NCBI GenBank assembly: GCA_017554405.1 | Contig: JAFZIK010000046.1 | Coordinates: forward strand, 79,155 to 143,154 | Length of the DNA: 64,000 nucleotides | Source: Clostridia bacterium | GTDB lineage: Bacteria; Bacillota; Clostridia; Oscillospirales; Acutalibacteraceae | Direction: 5' to 3' | Shown: one piece after another, positions 27,090 through 34,717 of the stretch | Layout of the letters: the number at the start of each line of letters is the position of its first letter | Numbering within the stretch: the first letter of the stretch is position 1 | Made by a program: the position numbers and the translations under genes | The notes under the pieces: model-generated | Seen by the model: only the letters and a program-made list of their open reading frames with translations | What the model was told of the DNA's origin: nothing | The model's database searches: none

Positions 27090-27998
27090 TTAAAAGCTGT
27101 ATCTTGAAAGCAATCTTTTAATGACGTTGACCGTATATCTTGCTTCTTCGATCATAAAGTCGCGGTCTTTGTAGTTAAAATAGGTTTCGGAATTATAGTT
27201 GCCGCTAAAGCCCACTTCATAAAGAGCGTCAAAAACATCATGCCAATTAACGGTTCCCCTGCCGATTATTGTGTGTTGGTCCTGGCAACCGTTGTTATCG
27301 TGAAGATGCACGGCTCCTACTTTCTTGCCCATTTTGCGTATGACATCGCCCACTGTAGGCATACCGAACTGCACAGCCATATTTGTATGCCCCGAATCTA
27401 CGCAACAGGTAAAATGGCCTTTGAATTCATCGATTGCGTCGATGCGCGAATAGATATCCAAATATTTATTGAAGTCACCGAAGAAATCGATCGTATTATT
27501 GAGTTTATAATTGGAGCCGACCGTTTCCAATCCGAATTTCACTCCGTATTGCTTAGCATATTTAAGAACGGTTTTTATATAATCATACGTTTTATCAAAC
27601 ATAAATTCGTCCGTAGCGCCAATGTTAGCGGTAGTGCCCGCAGGGTGAAAAACGCAGATCGGCGCGCCTAAAATTGCAGTTGCCATACAGTTAAGACGGC
27701 AATTCTCGGGAACGACCACCGTATTGTATTCTTCGTCTTCCCCCCTTACCGGCGGGTTAAAGCCGTGGGTCTGCCCTATTATTATACCTAATTCATCCGC
27801 TTTTTTCTTTAATTCTGTATAATATTCGCAAACGGCTTCGTCACCCTTTGAAAAAACCGAATCTTCTTTTCTGAAATCTTCGTCTGCCAAAGATAGATCC
27901 ACTGCCTCGGCGCCAACGTCTTTTGCCGTTTCAAGAGCGCCGATATCACCGAATTCCCGCTGGAAAACAACAGTTGAAATACTGATCTTGCCTCGCAT
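27090..27998 (-). CDS. Sugar phosphate isomerase/epimerase-like TIM-barrel protein
   Basis: A member of the xylose isomerase-like / AP endonuclease 2 superfamily. The start at 27998 (MRGKISISTVVFQREFG) follows AAGGGGGT; this gives 302 residues. Metal-site regions typical of the fold are FGLETVGSNY near 160, CCVDSGHTNM near 200, VGAVHLHDNNG near 230 and GRGTVNWHDVFDAL near 255. Such proteins isomerise or epimerise ketoses or inosose-type sugars. Substrate unknown. It stands alone, with its own promoter. Confidence 0.8.
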   Translation of the reverse strand: MRGKISISTVVFQREFGDIGALETAKDVGAEAVDLSLADEDFRKEDSVFSKGDEAVCEYYTELKKKADELGIIIGQTHGFNPPVRGEDEEYNTVVVPENCRLNCMATAILGAPICVFHPAGTTANIGATDEFMFDKTYDYIKTVLKYAKQYGVKFGLETVGSNYKLNNTIDFFGDFNKYLDIYSRIDAIDEFKGHFTCCVDSGHTNMAVQFGMPTVGDVIRKMGKKVGAVHLHDNNGCQDQHTIIGRGTVNWHDVFDALYEVGFSGNYNSETYFNYKDRDFMIEEARYTVNVIKRLLSRYSF

Positions 27999-28055
27999 AT
28001 AATACCCCCTTAAAACAGAATTATTGGCACAAAAAGTGTGCAAACTACAATAATT

Positions 28056-28084
28056 ATTCTACAGCCGGAATACTCTGATGTCAA
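28056..28084 (-). promoter_or_regulatory. Promoter of the isomerase-like gene
   Basis: Minus strand: TTGACA (28084-28079), 17 bp, TAGAAT (28061-28056). Confidence 0.75.
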
Positions 28085-28171
28085 GGATATTTAAGTGCAT
28101 ATATAGATCTTCGGGACGGCTAAAAACCATTCCTTATTTATTCTTAAAATCATATATAATATATAATGTAG

Positions 28172-28200
28172 TTGCTTTTACAGAGAAGTTGTGTTATAAT
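28172..28200 (+). promoter_or_regulatory. Extended -10 promoter of the CDP-alcohol phosphatidyltransferase gene
   Basis: TTGCTT (28172-28177), 17 bp, then TG-T-TATAAT with TATAAT at 28195-28200. The expected start of the RNA is only about 12 nt before the TTG codon at 28219. Confidence 0.6.
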
Positions 28201-28218
28201 GCTTGCGCTTGAGGATAA

Positions 28219-28866
28219 TTGTTAAAATCTGATACGATTCAAAATAAGGAAAGATACGGCTTATTACCCGATGATCATCCCAATGATGAAGCCGCCGGAT
28301 CAAACAATATGAACGAAAAACAGACGTTTAAAAACTGCATACCTAATATAATAACATCGCTCAGGCTCGTTGGCACTTTGGTTTTAGTATTCTTAACACC
28401 GCTTGAGCTGTGGTATTTTATTGTTTATTCGATAACCGGCGTTACCGATGCTCTTGACGGCTTTGTTTCAAGAAAACTTAACGCAACAAGTGAATTCGGC
28501 GCTAAGCTTGACAGTATAGCCGATCTGTGCTTTTACACCGTAAGTCTCGTTAAACTGTTACCTGTATTAATCGCAAAACTACCGTGGTTTATATGGATAA
28601 TAGTTGCGGCGATACTTGTATTACGAATAATATCTTACGTAATCGCGGCGGTCAAGTTTCACCGTTTTGCCGCCCACCATACCCTGCTTAACAAAATAAC
28701 GGGCATATTCGTGTTTGCTGTTCCCTATTTTCTGATAACACCTGTCGACGTTGCCTTTTGCTTCGCGGTATGCATAATCGGTTTGCTTTCAACGGTTGAA
28801 GAATTATATATTCATATAATATCAGACAATTACGATGAAAACATAAAAACAGTCTTATCGATATAA
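28219..28866 (+). CDS. CDP-alcohol phosphatidyltransferase
   Basis: An integral membrane enzyme that joins a CDP-linked lipid to an alcohol in phospholipid synthesis (PgsA/CLS type). The signature D-x2-D-G-x2-x-R-x8-G-x3-D-x3-D is present as DALDGFVSRKLN followed by EFGAKLDSIAD, with Ser in place of the usual Ala before Arg. About five hydrophobic segments follow. The TTG start at 28219 has GAGG close by and a promoter just upstream. An ATG at 28309 would give a 185-residue protein of more typical length, but it has a poor Shine-Dalgarno, so the first 30 residues are uncertain. The alcohol substrate is not determinable. Confidence 0.8.
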   Translation: MLKSDTIQNKERYGLLPDDHPNDEAAGSNNMNEKQTFKNCIPNIITSLRLVGTLVLVFLTPLELWYFIVYSITGVTDALDGFVSRKLNATSEFGAKLDSIADLCFYTVSLVKLLPVLIAKLPWFIWIIVAAILVLRIISYVIAAVKFHRFAAHHTLLNKITGIFVFAVPYFLITPVDVAFCFAVCIIGLLSTVEELYIHIISDNYDENIKTVLSI

Positions 28867-28870
28867 AAAC

Positions 28871-28902
28871 GGCGGAGCGAAAGGGCGCGCCCAAGCTCCG
28901 CC
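28871..28902 (+). terminator. Stem-loop after the phosphatidyltransferase gene
   Basis: GGCGGAGC pairs with GCTCCGCC. The loop itself contains the palindrome GGGCGCGCCC. The following T tract is poor (ATTCTTA). Confidence 0.55.
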
Positions 28903-28919
28903 ATTCTTAAAAATACCAC

Positions 28920-28948
28920 TTGACTTAAACAAACTGTTATGCTATTAT
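28920..28948 (+). promoter_or_regulatory. Promoter of tRNA-Gly
   Basis: TTGACT (28920-28925), 17 bp, TATTAT (28943-28948) with an extended TG. A TATAAT at 28946-28951 is an alternative -10. The tRNA begins about 12 nt later. Confidence 0.65.
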
Positions 28949-28960
28949 AATACACGCCCT

Positions 28961-29035
28961 GCGGGTGTAGTTCAATGGCTAGAATCCCAGCCTTCCAAGC
29001 TGGTCGTGTGGGTTCGATTCCCATCACCCGCTCCA
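28961..29035 (+). tRNA. tRNA-Gly (anticodon TCC)
   Basis: A complete cloverleaf with encoded CCA. Acceptor GCGGGTG (28961-28967) pairs with CACCCGC (29025-29031); discriminator T and CCA at 29033-29035. The anticodon stem CCAGC/GCTGG encloses CTTCCAA with anticodon TCC at 28994-28996. The T arm reads GGGTTCGATTCCC. Reads GGA codons. It is followed by the repeat region described below. Confidence 0.95.
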
Positions 29036-29037
29036 AA

Positions 29038-29074
29038 TAACAGAACCTGACCTTGTGTTGGGTTCTGTTATTTT
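29038..29074 (+). terminator. First terminator after tRNA-Gly
   Basis: TAACAGAACC (29038-29047) pairs with GGTTCTGTTA (29061-29070), followed by TTTTAA. It begins 3 nt after the tRNA CCA. Confidence 0.8.
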
Positions 29075-29080
29075 AATATG

Positions 29081-29183
29081 GATGGGAATCGAAAAGGGCG
29101 GTCGCAAAGCGATGCCGACCTTTCGGTGAACGGTTGGCAAGCCCGTGGGCGTGTAGCGGCGTTGCCGCGTAGCGATTCCCATC
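29081..29183. repeat. Mini-hairpin array A, inside the tRNA-Gly 3'-end duplication
   Basis: Bounded by an 11-bp inverted repeat: GATGGGAATCG (29081-29091) and CGATTCCCATC (29173-29183). The right copy is part of a second tRNA 3' end. Between them are small hairpins: TCGC-AAA-GCGA, GGC-AA-GCC, GCCC-GT-GGGC and GCGGC-GTT-GCCGC. The words between them are less regular than in arrays B and C. No coding sense. Confidence 0.6.
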
Positions 29184-29193
29184 ACCCGCTCCA
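29173..29193 (+). repeat. 21-nt duplicate of the tRNA-Gly 3' end
   Basis: Identical to 29015-29035, that is from the T loop to CCA of the tRNA gene. It lies 158 bp downstream in the same orientation and leads directly into a strong terminator. This is the pattern left by insertion at, or recombination within, a tRNA 3' end. No integrase is nearby. Confidence 0.85.
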
Positions 29194-29237
29194 ACAAAGA
29201 AACCTCTTTTGTCTATCAAAAGAGGTTTCTTTGTTGT
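29193..29237 (+). terminator. Second terminator, TCTAT loop type
   Basis: A 19-bp perfect stem (29193-29211 with 29217-29235) whose apex is CTTTTG-TCTAT-CAAAAG. The tRNA-Leu terminator at 42545 has the same apex, with TCTAC. It directly follows the duplicated tRNA end, so it was probably the original tRNA-Gly terminator. Confidence 0.85.
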
Positions 29238-29238
29238 G

Positions 29239-29443
29239 TTTGTGTCCGCAGGACGCAACATCGTTTTTCGCGTTAGTGAAAACATCATTTGACCGTGTGC
29301 GGTCAGCATCGTTTTGCGGCTTGCCGCAAACATCGTTATAATCTGCGGACACAAAACGAGGTTGCCTGCGGCAAACGATGTTATGCCTTTGGCATAAACG
29401 ATGTGCTCCTCTGTCGCAACGATGTTACGGCTTTCGCCGTAAA
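29239..29443. repeat. Mini-hairpin/word array B
   Basis: The 9-nt word AACATCGTT occurs at 29257, 29281, 29305 and 29329 (two exact, two with one mismatch). Its inverse AACGATGTT occurs at 29355, 29374, 29397 and 29418 (two exact, two with one mismatch). Different mini-hairpins fill most gaps, for example TGACCG-TGTG-CGGTCA, TTGCGGC-TT-GCCGCAA, TTATGCC-TTT-GGCATAA and TTACGGC-TTTC-GCCGTAA. TTTGTGTCCGCAG (29239-29251), which includes the first hairpin GTCC-GCA-GGAC, is complementary to 29343-29355 at the array centre. Confidence 0.8.
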
Positions 29444-29475
29444 CTTATTGTGCAACGCGCCGACTTCATTTCATT

Positions 29476-29500
29476 CGGGCACTCGCCCGATCTTTCTTTT
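29476..29500 (+). repeat. Array-end hairpin, CGGGC-ACTC-GCCCG
   Basis: CGGGC (29476-29480), ACTC, GCCCG (29485-29489), then ATCTTTCTTTT. A near-identical hairpin ends array C at 42775. The T-rich tail makes it a plausible plus-strand terminator; it touches the stop codon of the converging ABC permease gene. Confidence 0.7.
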
Positions 29501-30237
29501 CATCCCTTATTATCGCTTACCATTTTCTTTTTAAAGACGATAATAGCCGCCGCGGTTACGACCACGGTGTATACCGCGAAAACTATAATATTCTTTGCTG
29601 ATACTAACGCCGTGTCATTATTTAATACCGCCCTGATGATATTAAGCGATCCTTCAAACGGCAGGCATTCACAAATATATGCAAATACTCCGCCGACCTG
29701 ATCCTTTGGAAAATACATACCGCTTGTAAAGCAAACAAGCTGAACGACTATACTGCCGAGCCCGCCTGTCCCCTTTTCGCTTACAAGACTGCCTATCAGT
29801 ATTCCAAGCGAGATATAAAGCACCGAAACCGCTATAGACACAATTACGGTATATAAAGCATTTACAGTAAGTTTTAACCCTAAAGCTGCCGCAACTGCAA
29901 AGAAAACAACGTTTTGGAAAAATATTATCGGTATCAGCGATAATATGTAACCGAGTATGAAATCCGCCGGTTTCATCGGTGAAGTCCCGAGGCGTATCAA
30001 AAAAGACGACGTTCTGTCCTTCGCTATAAGCGTTGCGGTAAAAAGCGTTATAAACGAAAACCCGAATACTATTATGCCGGGCGTAAAGTTTTCAAGCCTG
30101 TAGTTTTCGGCGGGGATATTGAACTGTTTGAATATAAACAGCAAAAACACCGGTAAAACGATCTCAAATATCAGACTGATCGGATCCCTTATAAGCTCCT
30201 TTAGATTTCTTTTTGAAAAATTCAGTATCCTCATCAC
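29500..30237 (-). CDS. ABC-2 type exporter permease
   Basis: Membrane subunit of an ABC exporter, 245 residues with six hydrophobic segments. It starts with the cytoplasmic NFSKRNLKELIRDPISLIFE typical of ABC-2 permeases and contains the conserved region GMYFPKDQVGGVFAYICECLP near 190. The ATG overlaps the ATPase stop (ATGA). It forms a three-gene unit with the AbrB-type regulator and the ATPase. Substrate unknown: drug, lipid or peptide export are all possible. Confidence 0.85.
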   Translation of the reverse strand: MMRILNFSKRNLKELIRDPISLIFEIVLPVFLLFIFKQFNIPAENYRLENFTPGIIVFGFSFITLFTATLIAKDRTSSFLIRLGTSPMKPADFILGYILSLIPIIFFQNVVFFAVAAALGLKLTVNALYTVIVSIAVSVLYISLGILIGSLVSEKGTGGLGSIVVQLVCFTSGMYFPKDQVGGVFAYICECLPFEGSLNIIRAVLNNDTALVSAKNIIVFAVYTVVVTAAAIIVFKKKMVSDNKG

Positions 30238-30956
30238 AGTTCACCGCCCGTTGCTATTGATATGAAAGCGTCCTCAAAATTCCGGGCGCCGGTTTTTTCA
30301 ATAAATTCCTTTGCAGTTCCGATATCCGCAAGATTACCGTTTGCCATTATGCCTATCCTATCCGATAAGCTTTCCGCCTCTTCCATATAATGAGTGGTGA
30401 GTATAACGGTTATCCTGCCCTTAAGCTCCTCAATGACCTTCCAAAGCTCTTTACGCGCTATAACGTCCAGCCCCAGCGTAGGCTCATCCAAAAACAGGAT
30501 CTTAGGATCGTTTATCAAACTGATCGCTATCGATACCTTCCTTTGCCAGCCGCCGGAAAGCGTTTTTGCCCGTTTTTTCAAAACCTCGCCGAGCTTAAAC
30601 TGCTCTATCAGTTCGTTTATCTTTTTATCCTTTTCCTCTATGCCGTAAACGCCCGCCATAAATTCAAGATTCTCTTTCACCGAAAGATTCGGCGCTATCG
30701 CGGTCTCCTGCGGCGATACGTTAAGGATCGCTTTGATTTTATAAGGCTCGGTCTTCATATCCATATTTTCAATGAATATATCGCCCGAAGTAGGCACAAT
30801 CAGCCCTGATAACATTTTTATAGTTGTGGTTTTCCCTGCCCCGTTTGTGCCGAGCAATGCGAAAAGCTCGCCTTCGTTTATCTGCAGATTAACGTTATTA
30901 ACCGCAACCTTATCTTTAAACTTTTTTGTAAGATTCTTTGTAACAATAGAATACAT
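30234..30956 (-). CDS. ABC transporter ATP-binding protein
   Basis: ATPase subunit of the exporter, 240 residues from the ATG at 30956 (YSIVTKNLTKKFKDK), behind GGGGAAC. Walker A is LLGTNGAGKTTTIKML near 40, the ABC signature LSGGWQRKVSIAISL near 135, Walker B ILFLDEPTLGLD near 155, and the switch His TTHYMEEAE near 190. The start lies one base after the stop of the AbrB-domain gene. Pairs with the ABC-2 permease. Confidence 0.92.
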   Translation of the reverse strand: MYSIVTKNLTKKFKDKVAVNNVNLQINEGELFALLGTNGAGKTTTIKMLSGLIVPTSGDIFIENMDMKTEPYKIKAILNVSPQETAIAPNLSVKENLEFMAGVYGIEEKDKKINELIEQFKLGEVLKKRAKTLSGGWQRKVSIAISLINDPKILFLDEPTLGLDVIARKELWKVIEELKGRITVILTTHYMEEAESLSDRIGIMANGNLADIGTAKEFIEKTGARNFEDAFISIATGGEL

Positions 30957-30957
30957 A

Positions 30958-31155
30958 TTATTTGTTCCCCGGCAGTATCTTATCCATTGTATCTTCAAAT
31001 ACCTCGGACTTGACTAATGCCATTCCTTTCGTAGCATCACATAAAACAACAACGGTATCACCCGGTTTTATGCCGAACATTTCCCGCGCTTCTTTAGGGA
31101 TAACTATCTGTCCCTTTTCACCGACCTTTGCAATACCAACAAATCTATCCTTCAT
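30958..31155 (-). CDS. AbrB/SpoVT-domain transcriptional regulator
   Basis: A 65-residue swapped-hairpin DNA-binding protein: KVGEKGQIVIPKEAREMFGI followed by KPGDTVVVLCD. The start at 31155 (MKDRFVG) is set by GAGGAGG 5 nt upstream; an upstream in-frame ATG at 31191 lacks this. First gene of the unit with the ABC-2 exporter, so it probably controls that operon. An antitoxin (MazE-like) role is less likely, as no toxin gene is adjacent. Confidence 0.85.
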   Translation of the reverse strand: MKDRFVGIAKVGEKGQIVIPKEAREMFGIKPGDTVVVLCDATKGMALVKSEVFEDTMDKILPGNK

Positions 31156-31240
31156 AAAAACCTCCTCGGTGTAATCAGTTATACTTTTCATACAAATTAT
31201 ACATCGCTGTTCTAAAATTGTAAAGACTTTTTTTAAAACT

Positions 31241-31266
31241 AAGAGCCGACAAAACTGTCAGCTCTT
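31241..31266 (-). terminator. Terminator of the PBP1A gene
   Basis: AAGAGC-GACA arms (31241-31251 and 31256-31266, one mismatch). On the minus strand a T-rich tract follows. Confidence 0.7.
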
Positions 31267-31283
31267 AAAACACAGAATATTTA

Positions 31284-33542
31284 TTACGATTCTTTTTTCT
31301 CAGCCACGTCGGGTGAATCGAGTATTGTTCCCTCGTGCGTTGCGCAGACTCCCGGAAGATCGCGTTTTTTATACCATCCAATCCGAACGTCGGTGCAGGC
31401 TTCGGTCGCAAGCAGACCGGTTTCTTTGCAATAGTATCTGCGTTCAACGTAATCGCTTTCTTTAAACTCCTTTACCGGCAATCCGCTGTGCGCAGCGGAC
31501 ATTACGTTTTTCCACATGGTTTTTGCCAATCCGGTATCAGTCAGTCCTGTAAGCACGTCGTATCCGCACCAGGCGGACGCAACGTAATAGGGACTGCCGC
31601 CTGAGAACCAGATATCGTTGGCGTCGCTCGCGGTTCCGGTCTTACCGAACAGTTTCATACCGGGGACCGCGCCTTTAACCAGTTTGCCGGTGCCGTTTTC
31701 AACAACATTTTGGAGAAGCTTATTCATAATGACCGCCGTGCCTTCGCTGATCGCCACGGTAGGTCTTGTATTATATTTTAATATCTCATTATCCTTCTGA
31801 TCGCGGACCGAGTAATAGAAGGTCGGCTCGTAATAGTATCCGCCGTTACCGAAAATTGCATAAGCCGCCGCGGATTGCAGGGTCGAAAGACCGGTCGTAG
31901 TCCCGCCAAGCGCCATCGGCGCATATGCGATATCCGATTGCGGATCAAGTGTGGTTATACCAAGCTTGTTTGTTAAAAAGTCAAAGCAAACCTGAGGCGT
32001 TAGTTTTTCGACCAATTGAACAGGTATCCTGTTTATAGATTCCTGAAGCGCATATTCAACGGTTTGAAAACCGTAATCAGCGTTACCGTAATTCTTAGGC
32101 GACCAGACCTTACCGCCGATTTTGTATTCAAGTTTCTTATCTTCTAAAACAGTAGAATAGTTTATAAGTCCTGATTCTATTGCCGGCGCGTATACCGCTA
32201 ACGGCTTGATAGTAGAGCCCGGTTGGCGTTGCGCATCGGTAGCGCGGTTAAAGCCGGATATACCGAGATTGACCGTTTTTTCGCCTATACCGCCAGCAAG
32301 ACCAACAACGTGTCCCTCGTAATCCATAACGGTTATCGCGCCCTGAATCTGCGCCCCGGTTTTCTTATTGATTGTTCCGTAGGTCCCGGCATCGCCGTAT
32401 ACCTTATCGACTGCCGCCTGAACGGTGGGGTTAACGGTTGAATATATCTTATAGCCGCCCTCGTAAAAATTCTTTGCCGCCTCGCTCATATCCATATTGT
32501 ATTTTTTAGCAAGGTCCTTTGTTACCTGAACTATAAGCGCGTCAACATAGTAATTGTTTACACTTGTTTCCCGGACGGCTTCGAGTGATGAAACAACTTT
32601 AAGCTGTTCAAGCTCTGCTTTCGCGGCGTCATATTCCTCGTTGTTTATATAGCCCTGCTCGAGCATCTCGTTAAGTGTGGTGATCCTTCTCGTTTTGCTT
32701 TTTTCCGAATCATTCTCGGGTGTATACGAGGAAGGATTCTTGGTTATCGCGGCAAGCGCGGCGCACTCGGCAATATCAAGATCCTTAACGTCCTTGCCGA
32801 AATAGTAATTCGCCGCAACGCCGACGCCGTAAACGCTGTGCCCCAGGTATACCGTATTCAGATAGCACTCAAGAATGGTATCCTTTGAATAGTGACCTTC
32901 AAGATACCTTGCGCGCATTATTTCCTGAAGCTTACGGCTAACCGTTTTATCATCATCGGAAGTGATATTTTTTACAAGCTGCTGAGTAATGGTCGAACCG
33001 CCATACTCCTTTGAGCCGCGCAAGAGATTTAAAAACGCAGAAACGGTCCTTCTCCAGTCAACGCCGTCGTGCTCCCTGAAGCGTTTATCCTCTATTGCGA
33101 CAAAGGCGTTAACGAGGCGCTCAGGTATGCCTGTATAATTCTCATCGCCGGACTGAGCCGCGTTACGGTCATAATCCACCCATATACGGTTAAACTCACC
33201 GTGCAGGCGCTGATACTCCGCCCATTCGCCGTTGCTGTCCTTATAGTATATAATTGTCGTGTATTTAAGATCCAGATCGTCAAGCGCGCCTTCCATATTA
33301 CCGTCAACGACCGTAAAGGCATATAATAAGAATGCGCCAATAGCAATGCTCACCGTTATTACTCCAACGAGAAATACAGTTAAAACTATCGTGATAATGC
33401 GTTTTTTGCCGTTGGCTTTGCGCGCGCGTTTTTTACGCGCAAGGTCGGTCGCGTTGGTTGAAAAACTGTTCAGATCAAGCGAATCATCGCCGGAGCCGTC
33501 GTCCGGAGCGCTGTAACTGAAAAGATCTTCGTTATCGCTCAT
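31284..33542 (-). CDS. Class A penicillin-binding protein (PBP1A type)
   Basis: A bifunctional peptidoglycan synthase, 752 residues. Order: acidic cytoplasmic N-terminus and basic patch (RKKRARKANGKKR, about 36-48), one membrane helix (49-75), GT51 glycosyltransferase with catalytic Glu151 in AIEDKRFREHDGVDW and GGSTITQQLVKN, then the transpeptidase. The latter shows QPGSTIKPL with the acylated Ser, SIN in ALQESINRIPVQL and FGKTGTASD. The GTG-rich leader GGGGTG precedes the ATG. It is a single-gene unit with its own terminator. Confidence 0.94.
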   Translation of the reverse strand: MSDNEDLFSYSAPDDGSGDDSLDLNSFSTNATDLARKKRARKANGKKRIITIVLTVFLVGVITVSIAIGAFLLYAFTVVDGNMEGALDDLDLKYTTIIYYKDSNGEWAEYQRLHGEFNRIWVDYDRNAAQSGDENYTGIPERLVNAFVAIEDKRFREHDGVDWRRTVSAFLNLLRGSKEYGGSTITQQLVKNITSDDDKTVSRKLQEIMRARYLEGHYSKDTILECYLNTVYLGHSVYGVGVAANYYFGKDVKDLDIAECAALAAITKNPSSYTPENDSEKSKTRRITTLNEMLEQGYINNEEYDAAKAELEQLKVVSSLEAVRETSVNNYYVDALIVQVTKDLAKKYNMDMSEAAKNFYEGGYKIYSTVNPTVQAAVDKVYGDAGTYGTINKKTGAQIQGAITVMDYEGHVVGLAGGIGEKTVNLGISGFNRATDAQRQPGSTIKPLAVYAPAIESGLINYSTVLEDKKLEYKIGGKVWSPKNYGNADYGFQTVEYALQESINRIPVQLVEKLTPQVCFDFLTNKLGITTLDPQSDIAYAPMALGGTTTGLSTLQSAAAYAIFGNGGYYYEPTFYYSVRDQKDNEILKYNTRPTVAISEGTAVIMNKLLQNVVENGTGKLVKGAVPGMKLFGKTGTASDANDIWFSGGSPYYVASAWCGYDVLTGLTDTGLAKTMWKNVMSAAHSGLPVKEFKESDYVERRYYCKETGLLATEACTDVRIGWYKKRDLPGVCATHEGTILDSPDVAEKKES

Positions 33543-33665
33543 ACATTACACCCCATTTTTCAGTTAAGAATTATACCACAACAAGGATATAAATTACAGT
33601 TACAATATTTTAACCATTATTTGCATAAATAACAAGCTTCTGCAAACAATAAAACGGGTGATATA

Positions 33666-33956
33666 ATGCGCTTTTCATATAAAAACATTGCTATAACGGT
33701 TATTATCTTTTCAGTAATCTTGGCAACCTTTCTGTTTTTAATTGCCGACAGAAGCGCTCCGGCTGCGGAAGAGGGGTATATCCTTAAGGAATACAACAAT
33801 ACCGTTGCGCTTTATAAAGGAGAAAAGGTTTTGAACGTATATGACGGTATCGTTGTATCTTCCCTTCCGAACGATGACCGTCAGCGCCTTAAAAACGGCA
33901 TAAAGCTCCGGAATCCCGAGGATGCCCAGGCGATTATAGAAGACTATGACGGATAA
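33666..33956 (+). CDS. Small membrane-anchored protein with BofC C-terminal-like region
   Basis: A 96-residue protein with an N-terminal membrane helix (about 8-27). The outside domain reads GYILKEYNNTVALYKGEKVL, then LPNDDRQRLKNGIKL and ends in a short acidic tail. The pattern of a short beta-segment, then a DR..LK.GI motif and an acidic end resembles the C-terminal domain of BofC and related clostridial proteins. The assignment is from pattern only. The ATG follows GGGTGAT at 4 nt. BofC itself controls sigma-K checkpoint proteolysis in Bacillus; the role here is unknown. Confidence 0.6.
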   Translation: MRFSYKNIAITVIIFSVILATFLFLIADRSAPAAEEGYILKEYNNTVALYKGEKVLNVYDGIVVSSLPNDDRQRLKNGIKLRNPEDAQAIIEDYDG

Positions 33957-33980
33957 TTATAAAAACGGCGAAAATTTTAC

Positions 33981-34009
33981 TTGCAAATTCGATTTGATGT
34001 AATTATAAT
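33981..34009 (+). promoter_or_regulatory. Promoter of the DUF4364 gene
   Basis: TTGCAA (33981-33986), 17 bp, TATAAT (34004-34009). Confidence 0.75.
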
Positions 34010-34046
34010 AGATGTTACCACACTTTAAAACTAAGGGGGTATTAAA

Positions 34047-34595
34047 TTGGAAAACGATGCTATCGGCGCCGGCGTTTTAAACGGCGGACTTTTTAATACC
34101 ACCGAGATAAGAATACTTATCTGTTACATACTGAATTCAATAAAAGAACCCGTTCCTGCGGCAATGCTGGCAAACATCCTTCACTTTGAAGGTATCGCAA
34201 ACGGCTTTGAAGTGAGCGATGCGATCTCCTCCCTTACAAAGAACGGTCATATCGCCCCGGTAGACGGTGACGAAAGCTATTATGAAATAACCGATAGCGG
34301 CGCCGCCATTGCCGAAGAGCTCGATTCCTCCCTATCGCTTACGGTAAGAAAGCGCGCATATATCGCCACTCTTAAAATGCTTGCAAAGATCAAAAACGCG
34401 CGCGGCACAAGGTTTTGCCTATCCAACGAAAACGGTCATTCCTATCTTACATGCAGCGCGGTAGACGGGAAGATAACCCTGATCGAAATAAAGATACTTA
34501 TTCCGGATGAAAAAAGCGGGACCTACATAAGGGAAAAGTTTCTTGAGAATCCGTCCGAGATATTTTCCGATATCATTGAAAAGTTATCAAAATAA
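34047..34595 (+). CDS. DUF4364 family protein
   Basis: 182 residues. The N-terminal 80 residues fit a winged helix: NTTEIRILICYILNSIKEPV, then SDAISSLTKNGHI and YYEITDSGAAIAEEL. A second alpha/beta domain follows, ending in SDIIEKLSK. The family is common in Clostridia and is presumed to act as a DNA-binding regulator; targets are unknown. The start is TTG at 34047 with AAGGGGGT 7 nt upstream. Own promoter and terminator. Confidence 0.8.
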   Translation: MENDAIGAGVLNGGLFNTTEIRILICYILNSIKEPVPAAMLANILHFEGIANGFEVSDAISSLTKNGHIAPVDGDESYYEITDSGAAIAEELDSSLSLTVRKRAYIATLKMLAKIKNARGTRFCLSNENGHSYLTCSAVDGKITLIEIKILIPDEKSGTYIREKFLENPSEIFSDIIEKLSK

Positions 34596-34628
34596 AGCAC
34601 TTTTGTTTTTCAACAAGAGTGCTTTTTG
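34594..34628 (+). terminator. Terminator after the DUF4364 gene
   Basis: AAAGCACT (34594-34601) pairs with AGTGCTTT (34618-34625), with more pairing inward, then T residues. Confidence 0.75.
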
Positions 34629-34717
34629 TTTGCCGGGCATTTTTTATAACGCTCTTTACAACCGGATACTTTTACTGTATAATAATTGCAGATCAAAAAT
34701 AGAAATGGGGTCATATT

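Noticed and set aside
28830-29036. Minus-strand ORF of 68 codons over the tRNA-Gly gene
   Set aside because: It is the reverse complement of the tRNA (a well-known type of false ORF) and has no ribosome-binding site.
29239-29443. Possible CRISPR array
   Set aside because: The repeated word is only 9 nt, it switches orientation half-way, the intervening segments are self-complementary hairpins, and no cas genes are present.
29073-29701. ORFs of 80-107 codons on both strands in the array region
   Set aside because: They are made by the repeated words and hairpins, have biased composition and no start signals; one also runs into the converging ABC permease gene.
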